NCBI GenBank assembly: GCA_963781705.1
Contig: CAWAGP010000010.1
Coordinates: 248,001 to 312,000 of the forward strand
DNA: 64,000 nt
DNA from: JALYGJ01 sp963781705
GTDB lineage: Bacteria > Chloroflexota > Limnocylindria > Limnocylindrales > CSP1-4
Direction: 5' to 3'
In this document: one piece after another, positions 25,516 through 35,582 of the stretch
Layout: every line of letters starts with the position of its first letter
How positions within the stretch are numbered: the stretch's first letter is position 1
The notes under the pieces: model-generated
What the model saw: the letters and a program-made list of their open reading frames with translations, nothing else
What the model was told of the DNA's origin: nothing
The model's database searches: none
Made by a program: the position numbers and the translations under genes

Positions 25516-25728
25516 ATGACGATCTCGATCCTGCTACGGCTGTCCAAAGGTGCGCTCGTCGCCGGCCATTTGGCCGGTGAGGCCGAAGTCATTGCGACCG
25601 GCGAGCGCCGGCCGATTGCCAGCGCAGACGACCTGATCTCGTTCGTGGCCCAGGGGAGTTTGGTGGGGCCGATGGCCGTCGCGAGCCCACAACGGCGCGC
25701 CAGAACTCGAGGTTCGAAGAATGCGTAG
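25516..25728 (+). CDS. Small conserved-looking protein, 70 aa
   Basis: A 70-residue protein, MTISILLRLSKGALVAGHLA onward, with a compact mixed beta/alpha pattern over ~45 residues (GEAEVIATGERRPIASADDLISFV) and a basic tail. No family recognised. It overlaps the start of the large secreted gene by 8 bp, so it is translated with it, and both lie under the TAAG repeats behind the BTAD regulator. A role as a small partner or regulator of the secreted protein is only a guess. Confidence 0.6.
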   Translation: MTISILLRLSKGALVAGHLAGEAEVIATGERRPIASADDLISFVAQGSLVGPMAVASPQRRARTRGSKNA

Positions 25729-28700
25729 CGTCCGATGCCGGGCAGCCAACCTCCTCGTTGCCTGCACCCTGGTAGCAATCACCCTGATGACGGCCGCCAA
25801 CCCGGTCGCCGCCCGATTCGATCCGAACGTGCCGGTGTGCGCCGAAGGTGTCGCACCCAACGCCGGCGGCTACGTCGGCGACTGCGAATTCCAGAACGGC
25901 AATCGCGGCTATGGGTTCCCCGACAACGAGTGGATCAGGACCGTCAACGCCACGGTCACGCCGAACGAGGTCAACCTCGACGAGTTGACAACGACGACGT
26001 TCTACGTGGAGTACCAGGCCCTTCAGACGTGGACCTGTGAGTACTGCTATGACCCAGCGACTCAGAACTACGGGGTCGTGGTGTACGACCGCAACGTTCG
26101 ATGGTTATCGCAGGTGCCCTTGGGCTACCCCGGCGGGAACAACACCTTCCTGTTCAGGACAGAGGCGAGTGGCAGTGGCTTCGGAAGCATGTCCTATTGC
26201 TTCGGGCCGGTCGGTTCGAGTGGCTGTTCGCCCTTGCAGTTCACGCACGTCGGACCCACGTGCGCCAGCGCCACCGCCGCCACGTGCGAGTACCAGATCG
26301 CGGTCAACTACGACGCCACCTATGGCTGGGCAGCGGTCCATGGTTACCAGGGCGACTTCCAGGTCATGCTGCCCATACCCACGGGCATCTCTGACGGCTA
26401 TGGCGGAGGGTTGGCCGGGTTGCCATTACGGTTCACGTCCCGCCGCTGGGCTTCACGGCAACGTGCACGGCCACGAAGATCGCGCCCGGCCAGTATCACT
26501 TCGTCAGCGACGTGACCGATGCCAGCTACCTGACGGTCCCTTCGACTACGCCTGGGACTTCGGTGACGGCTCGGCCGGTGCGAGCGGCGACAACAACACC
26601 TACACGTATCAAAAGCCCGGCCATTTCCCGGCCAAGATCAAGGTCACAGATCCCGGCGGCAACTCGACGACAGGCGACTGCCCCGTCGACGTGGCTGCGC
26701 CGCGCTATCGGTCGACATCACCTTCCCGGGCAAGTCCGACGAGAACGTCGCCCTGGGCGAGACATTCAATGCCCGCATAACGGTGACCGCCAGCGGCGAC
26801 GGACTGGGTTCCTGTCGGGCCTGCACTTCGTTGGCGACCGTTGCAGATTTCGCCCGACACCGGCGTGGAGATCACCCAGGCTCCGACGATACCGAGCGAC
26901 TTCACCCTAGGCCCCGGCGACCAGCAGTCCTTCGACTATCATTGCACGTGCTGGATCACGGGACCACGGCACTGACCACCCACGTAGCCGGCAAGGATGC
27001 CGCTGACAACGATGTCGATAGCGGCGACATCACCCGCCACGTAAGCGCCTCATCGCTGTCCGTGACGGTCACCCCGAGCGACACCGGGTTCACGCTCGAC
27101 AAGGACAGCGACGGCAACCCGGTGCCCAAGGACATCGACGTCGACATCGCGGTCACCAACACGTCGTCGATCCGGTCGACAACGTGACCGTCAACCCGCT
27201 CGACCTGGCCGCCGCCGATCCGGCCCACACCTACGAGCCGTTCCCCGCGCACGTGACCGGCGGTAACGACAACGTTTCGCTGGGGACCTTGAACGGGGGC
27301 GAAACGAAGCACGCCACGCGCCACGTGCAGGTGACCGCCGACGGACACCTCAAGCTGACCACGCTGGTGACCAGCGACGGCGCGCCGGCCAGGGCCAGGG
27401 CGAGTTGCAGGCCGGCGTCACGACGCTGCTCAAGATGACCATCGACGGTGATTCGAGATCGACCTCGCCGCCGGCAGCTCGTTCACGATCTCCGGTCACT
27501 TCAAGAACGTCAGCAACGATCGGACCATTGCCATCACCGATCCGATGAAGGTCAACCGTTCGGGCAACGTCATTGGCGGCGGGATGGTCACCGAGGTAGC
27601 GGCAGGCGACGACTTCCCGGTGCCGCTGATCCAGGTCCTCGGCCCCGGCGAAGAGGTTCCCTTCCAGGTCACCTTCTCGACCGACCGGCCGACGACCGCC
27701 GATTACGACCAGGGCACGTGGAACTCCACCGACTGGACACGCGCGGACATCGACTTCAACGTCTGGATGCGGGCCGCGGTCCAGGAAGACGACGGATCGT
27801 GGAAGACACTCAGCACCGAGACACCGTGTGTCTGCGATTACCCCGGGTCCGCGCTCATCCAGGGCGGCGACTTCGGCCATTTCTCGATCCACATCGACAC
27901 GACCGAGCAGACCTCCGACAGCGGCCAGTTCGGCAGCGCTGCGTTCGGATTGAGCGTCAGTGCCCTGGCCGCTGCGCAGCAGCGGCTGGACGGCGTGTAC
28001 GAGTTCGCATTGAACGCGGGCCAGTTCGCCCTGAGCAGCGACTTCCGCGACAAGGCGATGAGCCAGATCCAGATTCAGGGCCGGCTCAAGGACACACTCG
28101 ACTACCTCAGCGAGGTCGCCGTCTGGCTGCCCGATGCCGATGTCGATCAGCTGTCACAGGCCGTCGGCACGCGGCTGGCCCAGGCGTATGCCGGTTTCAC
28201 CGACACGGTGACCGGGGTGTGCCGCACCCCGAGGACACGCGTACCGCGCTGGCGCTGACCGCCCAGGCGCGCGATTACATCGATCACCTGCGCGGAGCCT
28301 GGCGACGAGGTGACCCCAACGAACTGATCGACGCGGTAACGCCGATCGGCAGTTTCGTCGGCCAGCAGGCCACCGACGTACTGGTCGGCGAGACGGTTCT
28401 GGCCGGCCTCACCAAACTGGCCGAAGCGCCGACGTACGCCAACGCGGCCATCCAGCGCTGGCAGGACGCGAACACGATCCAGAAGATGCAGGACACGCTG
28501 CCGTCGGCGGCCGTGCAGACCGATCTGCTGAGTGCCCAGGAGCGATCGAAGTCCAACTTCGAGAACCTCGAGACCGCGTACCAGACGCGCCGAGCACTGG
28601 ACGACGCGGAGCTGGGCGGTGCCGCCAACGGTGCGGGCCTGAGCGCGCGACACGATCGAGACCGCGCGCCAGTGGACGACCGACAACCCCAACCAGGTCA

Positions 28701-30537
28701 TGGTCCTGATACCCAATGAGCCGGGCGCCGCCGCGCTGCGTGACGCCGGCCTGGCCGTGGGCAAGATCGAGAACATCAAGGTCAAGTCGATGGCGTCGAT
28801 CGAGTACCTGGTGTTCGGTGGCCGTGCGGAGGATGTCAACTGCGTCGTGCTGCGCGATCTGAGCAACTGGACGCCGCAAGAGGTCAATACCAAGGTCGAC
28901 GAGTTGATCGCAGCGGGCGAGCTGACCGAGGACGACTGTGCCGTCGCCCAGCAGATCCTCACCAAGCGCAACGACGAATGGCAGGTCTTCGTCAATCGCG
29001 GCGACAAGAACCCAACGACCGGCGTGGTGACGCCGGACAAGGATGGGATCGGCATGCTCAAGACGTACGACGAGGCGGGCGCGATCCCAACCAGTTCCGC
29101 GGCACCGACAACGGCATCAAGTTCTCCGGACCGCAGCAGAGCCTCAAGTTCGAGCTGCAGTACTACAAGGACGGGCAGCTCCTGGCGCCCGGTGAGGTCA
29201 GCCAGGCCGACTACGTGGTGCTGCTGCAGGCGAGCCCCACCACCGGCCAGCTGGTCAAGATCGTCGGCGACGACGACGGCATTTTCCTGGGCATGCTCAA
29301 CGGCCTGGGCCTGCCCACCAACCAACTCGAGGCGGCTTACGCCTCGATCTGGCAGGCGTTCAGCCATCCGTTCAGCGACACGTGGCTGGCGGACGTCCAG
29401 TCCGCACTCAAGGCCAAGATGAAGATCTTCTCGCGCTACTTCACCGAGCTGACCGACACCGGCGAGGCCGGCAAGCCACTGGTTGCCTTCGTCAACGGCG
29501 AGGCGTACGCGGTGAAGATCGACCCGTACCTGACCCGCTTCGATCTGGTCACCAATCGCGCATACATCAAGTTCGTCGGCCTGCCCGAAGTTGGGGTGCC
29601 CATCCAACCCAGCGGCTGGGTCAACGCTGTGCTGAGCGCGGTCACCGGCCAGCCCCTGCCGGCCACCTTCCTGCGCAGCCTGCTGCACATCCCGAATGCG
29701 GCGACCAACCCCGACGCGCCGGACATCCACAGCAACCGCGACGGCAAGACCCTGCGCCTCAACGACCAGGGTCACCTGGAGAGCTGGACGCCGGCCACGG
29801 GCTGGGTACTCGACCCCGAAGAGGAGGCGAGCATCATCGCGTCGGCGAACATCACCGTCGCCCCGCAGACCCAGGTGTACGACCCCGTCGACGCGGGCGC
29901 GACCGAGGTCAACATCGCGCCGCAGGACGAGATGGGCATGACCGGAGATTGGTTCCAGCCGGGCGACCAGGTCGTCATCAACCCCGGTGGCGCCAACGAG
30001 GAGATGGCGACGATCAGCGGCTTCGGGTCGCTGATCTTCACGGCCCCACTGCAATACAACCATGACGTCGGTGAGCTGATCAGCTTCGTCCGGGCAGGCT
30101 CGGCGACAACCCCATACGCCATCAAGCAAGCTGCCGAGGCCAGCCTGCAGGCGGCGCTTCCGACCGGCGCACAGCGCGCCGACCATCTGCTGCGCGAGGC
30201 CATCACGCGCATCCAGAAGAGCCTGGCCGCGCGCCTGTGGACCAGCGAGTCCACGCTGGCCAGGCCGCAGGGCTACCGCGTGTTCAACTGGGAACGGAGG
30301 GCGATCCGCTTCCTGGGTCAGCCACCGCTGGCGGGCCAGGCGGTCGCGAGTGACGCCATCTCCGAGCTCATCGGGGCCGATCGACAGCTGGCCGAAACGG
30401 CCATCGCTGAGAGTCATCGTCTACGCGACATCGCCCGGTCGCAGAAACATGTGACGCGCGCGGACGCGCTGGTGGCCGCCGGCCGCTACCGCCAGGCGAT
30501 CGTCGTCCTGCGACGAGCATGGCGCATCGTCGCCTGA
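25721..30537 (+). pseudogene. Large secreted protein with PKD-like domain, multiple frameshifts
   Basis: One gene of ~1,600 codons can be followed through changing frames. It starts with a signal peptide (MRSVRCRAANLLVACTLVAI...), then a cysteine-containing region, a PKD-like domain (FDYAWDFGDGSAGASGDN, ~26535-26660), further beta-rich repeats, a helical middle (~28260-28640) and a C-terminal region open from ~29090 to 30537. Frame changes fall near 26418, 26533, 26700, 26811, 26840, 26942, 27165, 27388, 27450, 28217, 28645 and 29090. Eleven fit loss of one base, one (28645) fits gain of one or loss of two. Between the shifts no in-frame stop occurs. Either sequencing error or very young decay. 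Function unknown; a surface or extracellular protein is likely. Confidence 0.75.
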
Positions 30538-30545
30538 GCGGTCGC

Positions 30546-33122
30546 CTACTTCGAAGCGATGACGATGTTCACCAGCCGGCCGGGCACGTGCACGATGCGC
30601 ACGATCTGCTGATCGCCGATCTGGGCGCGGACCTTGTCGCGCGCCAGGGCACGCTGCTCGATGTCAGCCTGTGCCAGGCCGGCCGGCACCAAGAGGACAT
30701 CGCGTAGCCGGCCGTTGACCTGGATGGGCAGTTCGACCTGATCCTCGGTGATCAACTCGGGCGAAAACTGCGGCCACGACTCGACGTGGATCGAGGACCA
30801 GGCCTCGCCGCCGGCGGCCAATCGCTGCGCCCACAGCTCCTCACTGATGTGTGGCGCGATAGGCGCCAGCATCAGCAGCAGCAGGCGAACGGTCTCGTCC
30901 CACTCCGCACCACCGGCCACCTGTGTGCCACGCAGCCGGTAGAGCCGATTGGTCAACTCCATCAGCGCCGCGATCATCGTGTTCCAGTGGAAAGTGGCGT
31001 GGTCCCCGGTGACCTTGGCCAGCGTGCGATGGGCGTGGTGCCGCAATTCTTCGGCGGCTGAGGCAGCCGACTCGCCGGCGGCCAGCCGTCCACCCGCGCT
31101 GTCGCCCGGCTCCACGCCGCGCGGATCGGTGGCCACCGTCCACACTCGGCGCAGGAAGCGGTTGATGCCCTCGATGCCGGTCGGGCTCCACGGCCCACCC
31201 TGGTCCCACGGCCCCATGAACATCAGGAACAGCCGGACCGAGTCGGCACCGTAGCGCGCCACCAGTTCGTCGGGATCCTGGACGTTGCCGCGTGACTTGC
31301 TCATGCGCTCGCCGTCGGCGCCCAGGATCTGGCCCTGGTTGAACAGGCGCAGCCACGGCTCGCGCTCGTGGACCAGGCCCAGGTCGTTGAGCGCCTTGGC
31401 GAAGAAGCGCGCATACATCAGGTGCAGGACGGCATGCTCCGCGCCGCCGGTGTACTGCTCGACCGGGCACCAGACCTCGTCGCGGGCACGGTTGATGGGG
31501 CCGTCCTCCTTGTCCACGGACAGGTAGCGCCACCAATACCAGGACGAGTCGACGAAGGTGTCCATCGTGTCCGTCTCGCGCCGGCCCGGGCCACCGCACC
31601 TGGGGCACGTCGTGCGTTTCCACGCCTCGTGCGTCTCGAGTGGATTGCCCTGGGCGGGCCAAGTCTCGATGTCATCTGGCAGCGTCACCGGCAGCTGCTC
31701 GTACGGCACCGGCACCATTCCGCACGATGGGTCCGACTCGCAATAGACGACCGGGATGGGCGCGCCCCAGCCACGCTGCCGGCTGACCAGCCAGTCGCGC
31801 AGGCGATAGGTGACAGCCGACTCCCCCTTGCCCTCCTGCGCCAGCCGGGCGACGATCGCGCGACCGCCCTCGGGCGCCCGCATTCCGGCGAAGTCTCCCG
31901 AATTGACGAGGACCTCGTCGGCCGAATGGGCGACGTACGCCTCCGACATCTCGCCGTCGCCGAGCTGCGCACCAGCCGGCGCGACCACCTGACGGACGGG
32001 CAGTCCGAACTTCTGGGCAAACTCAAAGTCGCGCTCGTCGTGACCGGGCACGGCCATGATCGCGCCGGTGCCGTAGCCGAGCAGGACGTAATCCGCGATC
32101 CAGATGGGAATGCGCTCGCCGTTGATCGGGTTGATCGCGTATGACCCGAGTGCGACGCCGGTCTTTTCGCGGTCGGTGGAAAGCCGGTCTATCTCCGACT
32201 TCCGGCGGGCGCTGAATCGGTAGTCATCGACCTCAGCCCGCTGATCGGGATGGGTCAGCTGGTCGACCAACGGGTGCTCGGGCGCCAGGACCATGAAGGA
32301 CGCACCGAACAGCGTGTCGGGCCGCGTCGTGAAGACCCGTATCTGCTCGCCGCCCGGCTGTTGATCGTCGGCCGCCACCGTGAACGTGATCTCGGCACCC
32401 TCCGAGCGGCCGATCCAGTTGGTCTGCATGGCCTTGATCGGCGTTGGATATTCCAGTCCGTCGTAGCTGAGCAGCTCGTCGGCATAAGCGGTCGTGCGGA
32501 AGTACCACTGTTCCAGGTCACGCTTGATGACCTGGGTTCCGCAGCGCCAGCAGACGCGGTCGCTCCCAAGCACCTGCTCGCGCGCGAGCACGACGAGATC
32601 CTTCGGGCACCAGTCGACGGCCCCGAGCTGACGGTATGCGAGTCCGTTCTCCATGAACTTCAGGAAGAACCACTGGTTCCAGCGGTAATAGGAGGGATCG
32701 GCGGTGATCAGTTCGGTCGACCAGTCGAAGCGGGCGCCCATGCTCTTGAACTGCCGCCGCATCTTGTCGATGTTGCGGTATGTCCACTCGCGCGGATGGA
32801 CGCCGTTCTTGTTGGCGGCGTTCTCAGCGGGTAGCCCGAACGCGTCGAAGCCGATCGGGAAGAAGACATTGTTGCCGTTCATCGTCTGGAAGCGTCCGAT
32901 CGCGTCGGTCGGCGTGACGATGTACCAGTGGCCGACGTGCAGGTCACCCGATGGGTAGGGGTACATCGTGACCAGGTAGAACGGTGGCCGCGGATCGTTG
33001 TCGAGGTCCGTTCGGTGCAGGCCGATCTCTTCCCAGCGCGCCTGCCAGCGCGGCTCGATCTCGGCCGGGTTGTAGGGCGGTGCGCCTGTTGTCTTACGGC
33101 TGGACTGGCTGGGGGAGGTCAT
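30546..33122 (-). CDS. leuS: Leucyl-tRNA synthetase
   Basis: An 858-residue class Ia synthetase. HIGH motif as HVGH (62-65, in YPYPSGDLHVGHW), zinc-finger-like cysteines, the CP1 editing domain (~225-425, with VFTTRPDTLFG and GHDERDFEFA), and KMSKS as RMSKS (~603) in GERMSKSRGNV. It has an anticodon-binding domain and a C-terminal domain. GAGGG lies seven bases before the ATG. It ends eight bases from the convergent secreted-protein gene. A tRNA-Ala gene lies upstream on the same strand. Confidence 0.98.
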   Translation of the reverse strand: MTSPSQSSRKTTGAPPYNPAEIEPRWQARWEEIGLHRTDLDNDPRPPFYLVTMYPYPSGDLHVGHWYIVTPTDAIGRFQTMNGNNVFFPIGFDAFGLPAENAANKNGVHPREWTYRNIDKMRRQFKSMGARFDWSTELITADPSYYRWNQWFFLKFMENGLAYRQLGAVDWCPKDLVVLAREQVLGSDRVCWRCGTQVIKRDLEQWYFRTTAYADELLSYDGLEYPTPIKAMQTNWIGRSEGAEITFTVAADDQQPGGEQIRVFTTRPDTLFGASFMVLAPEHPLVDQLTHPDQRAEVDDYRFSARRKSEIDRLSTDREKTGVALGSYAINPINGERIPIWIADYVLLGYGTGAIMAVPGHDERDFEFAQKFGLPVRQVVAPAGAQLGDGEMSEAYVAHSADEVLVNSGDFAGMRAPEGGRAIVARLAQEGKGESAVTYRLRDWLVSRQRGWGAPIPVVYCESDPSCGMVPVPYEQLPVTLPDDIETWPAQGNPLETHEAWKRTTCPRCGGPGRRETDTMDTFVDSSWYWWRYLSVDKEDGPINRARDEVWCPVEQYTGGAEHAVLHLMYARFFAKALNDLGLVHEREPWLRLFNQGQILGADGERMSKSRGNVQDPDELVARYGADSVRLFLMFMGPWDQGGPWSPTGIEGINRFLRRVWTVATDPRGVEPGDSAGGRLAAGESAASAAEELRHHAHRTLAKVTGDHATFHWNTMIAALMELTNRLYRLRGTQVAGGAEWDETVRLLLLMLAPIAPHISEELWAQRLAAGGEAWSSIHVESWPQFSPELITEDQVELPIQVNGRLRDVLLVPAGLAQADIEQRALARDKVRAQIGDQQIVRIVHVPGRLVNIVIASK

Positions 33123-33315
33123 GGTCGGACCCTCGCAGAAGAGTGGCTGAAACGACGAAGGGAGGGGGCTTTGGGTCGCGCGGGCGCGTCAGGCGCCGGC
33201 GACCCACCTAAGCGCGAGGGCGCCCAGAGTTCGACTGCGGAAAGGTTGGCCACTCATTGCCGGCTCATGGTAAGCGAGGTGACGGTACATGCGCCAGCCA
33301 CAGGGGGCGGCGGGG

Positions 33316-33391
33316 TGGTGGAGCGACGGGGGCTCGAACCCCGGACCTTCTGCATGCCATGCAGATGCTCTCCCAACTGAGCTATCGCCCC
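33316..33391 (-). tRNA. tRNA-Ala, anticodon GGC
   Basis: 76 nt with the CCA end encoded. Acceptor GGGGCGA/TCGCTCC (one G-T pair), D-arm TAGCTCAGTTGGGAGAGC, anticodon loop ATGGCAT between TCTGC and GCAGA, T-loop GGTTCGAGCCCC. A -10-like TAGAAT (33406-33411, minus strand) precedes it. The 193 bases between it and leuS are structured but match no leader I can name. Confidence 0.96.
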
Positions 33392-33505
33392 GCGGTCAGG
33401 GCGGAATTCTAGCAGCGAGCGCCGCCGTTACAGACACGGTAGGATTTCCGAGTCACTTGGTCGGGATTACGCCCACGACACCGTGTGGAGGCGGAGGAGC
33501 TGCGG

Positions 33506-34321
33506 ATGACGATGCCAGAGACGGTCGTGCTCGGGGCAATCGCCGGCCTCACGATCTACCTGGGTTTGCCGTTCGGCCGTATCCGCGCCGGTGGACGTTC
33601 GCTGAAGCTGTTCCTGGGCGGGCTGTCGGCGGGGGTGCTCGTATTCCTCTTCTTCGACATCCTGAGCAACGCCACCGCGCCGGTCGAAGACGCGATCGCG
33701 GCACGCGACTGGAGCCAGGTGGCAGTCCTCGCCGTGGTCTACATCGTCGGCTTTGGGATCGGCCTGCTCGGCCTGCTGTACCTGCCCCGGCTGCGCCGAC
33801 CCTCGCGCAGTGGTATAGGTCCCGGTGCGATGGCGGTCGCCGAGGCAAGCGCCGGTCTCGTCCGCTCCGAAACGCTGGGCCTGGGCATGACCATTGCCAT
33901 GGGCATCGGCCTGCACAACTTCAGCGAAGGCCTGGCGATCGGCCAGTCGGCTGCCACGGGCGCCGTGTCGCTGGCGCTGCTGCTGATCATCGGCTTCGGC
34001 CTGCACAACGCGACCGAGGGCTTCGGCATCGTCGGGCCGCTGGTCGCGGCCGGCGTGCGGCCCAGCTGGTCGTGGCTTGCCGCGGCAGGTCTGATCGGCG
34101 GCGGGCCGACCTTCCTGGGCACGGTGGTGGGCAGCGTGTTCACGTCGCCGGTGCTCTTCGTCGCGTTCCTGGCGGTGGCCGCAGGGGCGATCCTGTACGT
34201 GGTCGGCGAGATGATCGCGGCGGGCAAACGCGCGTCGTGGGAGATGACGCTGTGGGGGATATTCGTCGGCTTCCTGGCCGGGCTCGCCACCGACCTGATC
34301 CTGGTCGCTGCCGGGGCCTAA
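33506..34321 (+). CDS. ZIP family metal transporter
   Basis: A 271-residue membrane protein with about eight helices. The two metal-site helices GIGLHNFSEGLAIG and GFGLHNATEGFGI are the ZIP signature (His, Asn and Glu ligands), so it probably takes up zinc or a similar divalent metal. The ATG at 33506 is chosen because GGAGGAG lies six bases before it; a GTG seven codons upstream is in frame. Its end overlaps the convergent Fur-family gene by 4 bp. Confidence 0.88.
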   Translation: MTMPETVVLGAIAGLTIYLGLPFGRIRAGGRSLKLFLGGLSAGVLVFLFFDILSNATAPVEDAIAARDWSQVAVLAVVYIVGFGIGLLGLLYLPRLRRPSRSGIGPGAMAVAEASAGLVRSETLGLGMTIAMGIGLHNFSEGLAIGQSAATGAVSLALLLIIGFGLHNATEGFGIVGPLVAAGVRPSWSWLAAAGLIGGGPTFLGTVVGSVFTSPVLFVAFLAVAAGAILYVVGEMIAAGKRASWEMTLWGIFVGFLAGLATDLILVAAGA

Positions 34322-34761
34322 TCTCCCCGCCGGCAGTCGGCGCACACGCCGGCCACGGTCAGGTGGCCAAGGTGCACCCGGAAGTCACGATCGCGGGCGA
34401 CGTCGTCGACGATGCGCCCGGCGGTCGCCGCGTCCATTTCCCATGTCCCGCCGCACTGCTCGCAACGCAGGTGGGCGTGCTCGCGCACCGGCAGCACGTG
34501 GAACTCCTCGCGCCCGTCGGGCCCGTGGCTGTGGTCCAGGTAGCCCAGCTCCTCGAGCACGTCGAGCGTGCGATAGACGGTTGACGGCTGCGTCTCCGGA
34601 TCGCGCGTCTGGCAGCGCTCGAGGACCTGCGCGCCGGTGACATGGCCGGTCGTTGACGCCAGCACGTCGAGGATCAGCCGTCGCTGGGGCGTGCCGCGCA
34701 GGCCGCGCGCACGCAACTCACCGTGGACGGAGTCCCAGTCGAGCTTGCGGCGAGCGGTCAC
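34318..34761 (-). CDS. Fur-family metalloregulator, probably Nur (nickel)
   Basis: A 147-residue metal-dependent repressor. Winged helix (~18-85, RGTPQRRLILDVLAS, PSTVYRTLDVLEELGYL), then a dimerisation domain with HAHLRCEQCG and CADC, the structural zinc cysteines. It is last in cbiMQ-cbiO-fur and its GTG start overlaps the cbiO stop. The site upstream of the operon resembles the Streptomyces Nur box, and the operon carries a Co/Ni-type transporter, so nickel is the best guess; Zur is the main alternative given the ZIP gene next door. Confidence 0.85.
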   Translation of the reverse strand: MTARRKLDWDSVHGELRARGLRGTPQRRLILDVLASTTGHVTGAQVLERCQTRDPETQPSTVYRTLDVLEELGYLDHSHGPDGREEFHVLPVREHAHLRCEQCGGTWEMDAATAGRIVDDVARDRDFRVHLGHLTVAGVCADCRRGD

Positions 34762-35582
34762 TCGGCGACCTCCTCGTGATGCTCAGGCGCATGGTCGTGA
34801 ACATGGAGCAGGCCGCCGTGAGCGTGCAGGTGCTCGTGGATGAGGTTCGCGGCGATGAGCAGCGGCCGGTCGGCGAGCACCGCCGACGGCTCACCGTCGG
34901 CCAGCACGCGCCGGTTCTCGCCCAGCACGATCACGCGCCCGGCAATGAGCGGCACGATCTCGAGGTCGTGCGTGGCGGTGATCAGGGTGCGCCCCTGCTC
35001 GCCGAGCTTGCGGATCAGATCGACGAGCACCCACTTGGTGCGTGGATCGAGGGCGGCCGTCGGCTCATCGAGCAGCAGTACGCTGGGGTGCAAGGAGAGG
35101 ACTGACGCGATGGCGGCGCGCTTCTTCTCGCCGCCTGACAACTCGAACGGCGCCCTTTGCGCGAGGTGCACGATGGCCATCATGGCCAGTGCCTCGTCGG
35201 TCGATTGCCGGACCTCATCGTGCGACAGGCCCAACTGCAGCGGACCAAAGGCGACGTCATCGAAAACGGTCGCGCTGAAGAGTTGGATGTCAGGGTCCTG
35301 GAAGACCAGCCCGACCTCGCGGTGGAAGCGGAACGCATCGCGTCCATCGGCGACCGCCGCCACATCGCGGCCGAGCGCGCGCATGGTGCCCGAGCTCGGG
35401 GCGATGATGCCGTCCATCAGCTTGAGCAGCGTCGATTTGCCCGAGCCATTGGCGCCCAGGATGGCTACGCGCTCCCCGCGTCGAATCGTCAGGTCGATGC
35501 CGTCGAGCGCGTTCTGCCGACCGTTGTACAGATAGTGCACGTCGCGCAGGTCGAACGCCACCTCGTTCAATCCGTCCGTCAT
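34758..35582 (-). CDS. cbiO: Cobalt/nickel ECF transporter ATPase
   Basis: A 274-residue ATP-binding subunit. Walker A GANGSGKS (43-50), Q-loop VFQDPDIQLFS, signature LSGGEKKR and Walker B LLLDEPTAALDP. The last ~30 residues are histidine-rich (HEHLHAHGG, HVHDH, PEHH), which could bind the imported metal. The ATG overlaps the upstream cbiMQ stop (ATGA), and GTGA couples it to the Fur-family gene. Confidence 0.93.
   Translation of the reverse strand: MTDGLNEVAFDLRDVHYLYNGRQNALDGIDLTIRRGERVAILGANGSGKSTLLKLMDGIIAPSSGTMRALGRDVAAVADGRDAFRFHREVGLVFQDPDIQLFSATVFDDVAFGPLQLGLSHDEVRQSTDEALAMMAIVHLAQRAPFELSGGEKKRAAIASVLSLHPSVLLLDEPTAALDPRTKWVLVDLIRKLGEQGRTLITATHDLEIVPLIAGRVIVLGENRRVLADGEPSAVLADRPLLIAANLIHEHLHAHGGLLHVHDHAPEHHEEVAE

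Noticed and set aside
26418..29090. Programmed frameshifting in the large secreted gene
   Set aside because: Twelve shifts with no slippery site or pseudoknot pattern; errors or decay are simpler.
25721..30537. Phage or insertion element in the broken region
   Set aside because: No transposase, integrase, terminal repeats or phage gene; composition matches the surroundings.
33123..33315. Possible T-box leader upstream of leuS
   Set aside because: There is a GGTGGG segment with a following GGGTCGC/GCGACCC stem, but the invariant TGGNACCGCG element is absent, so I do not call it.
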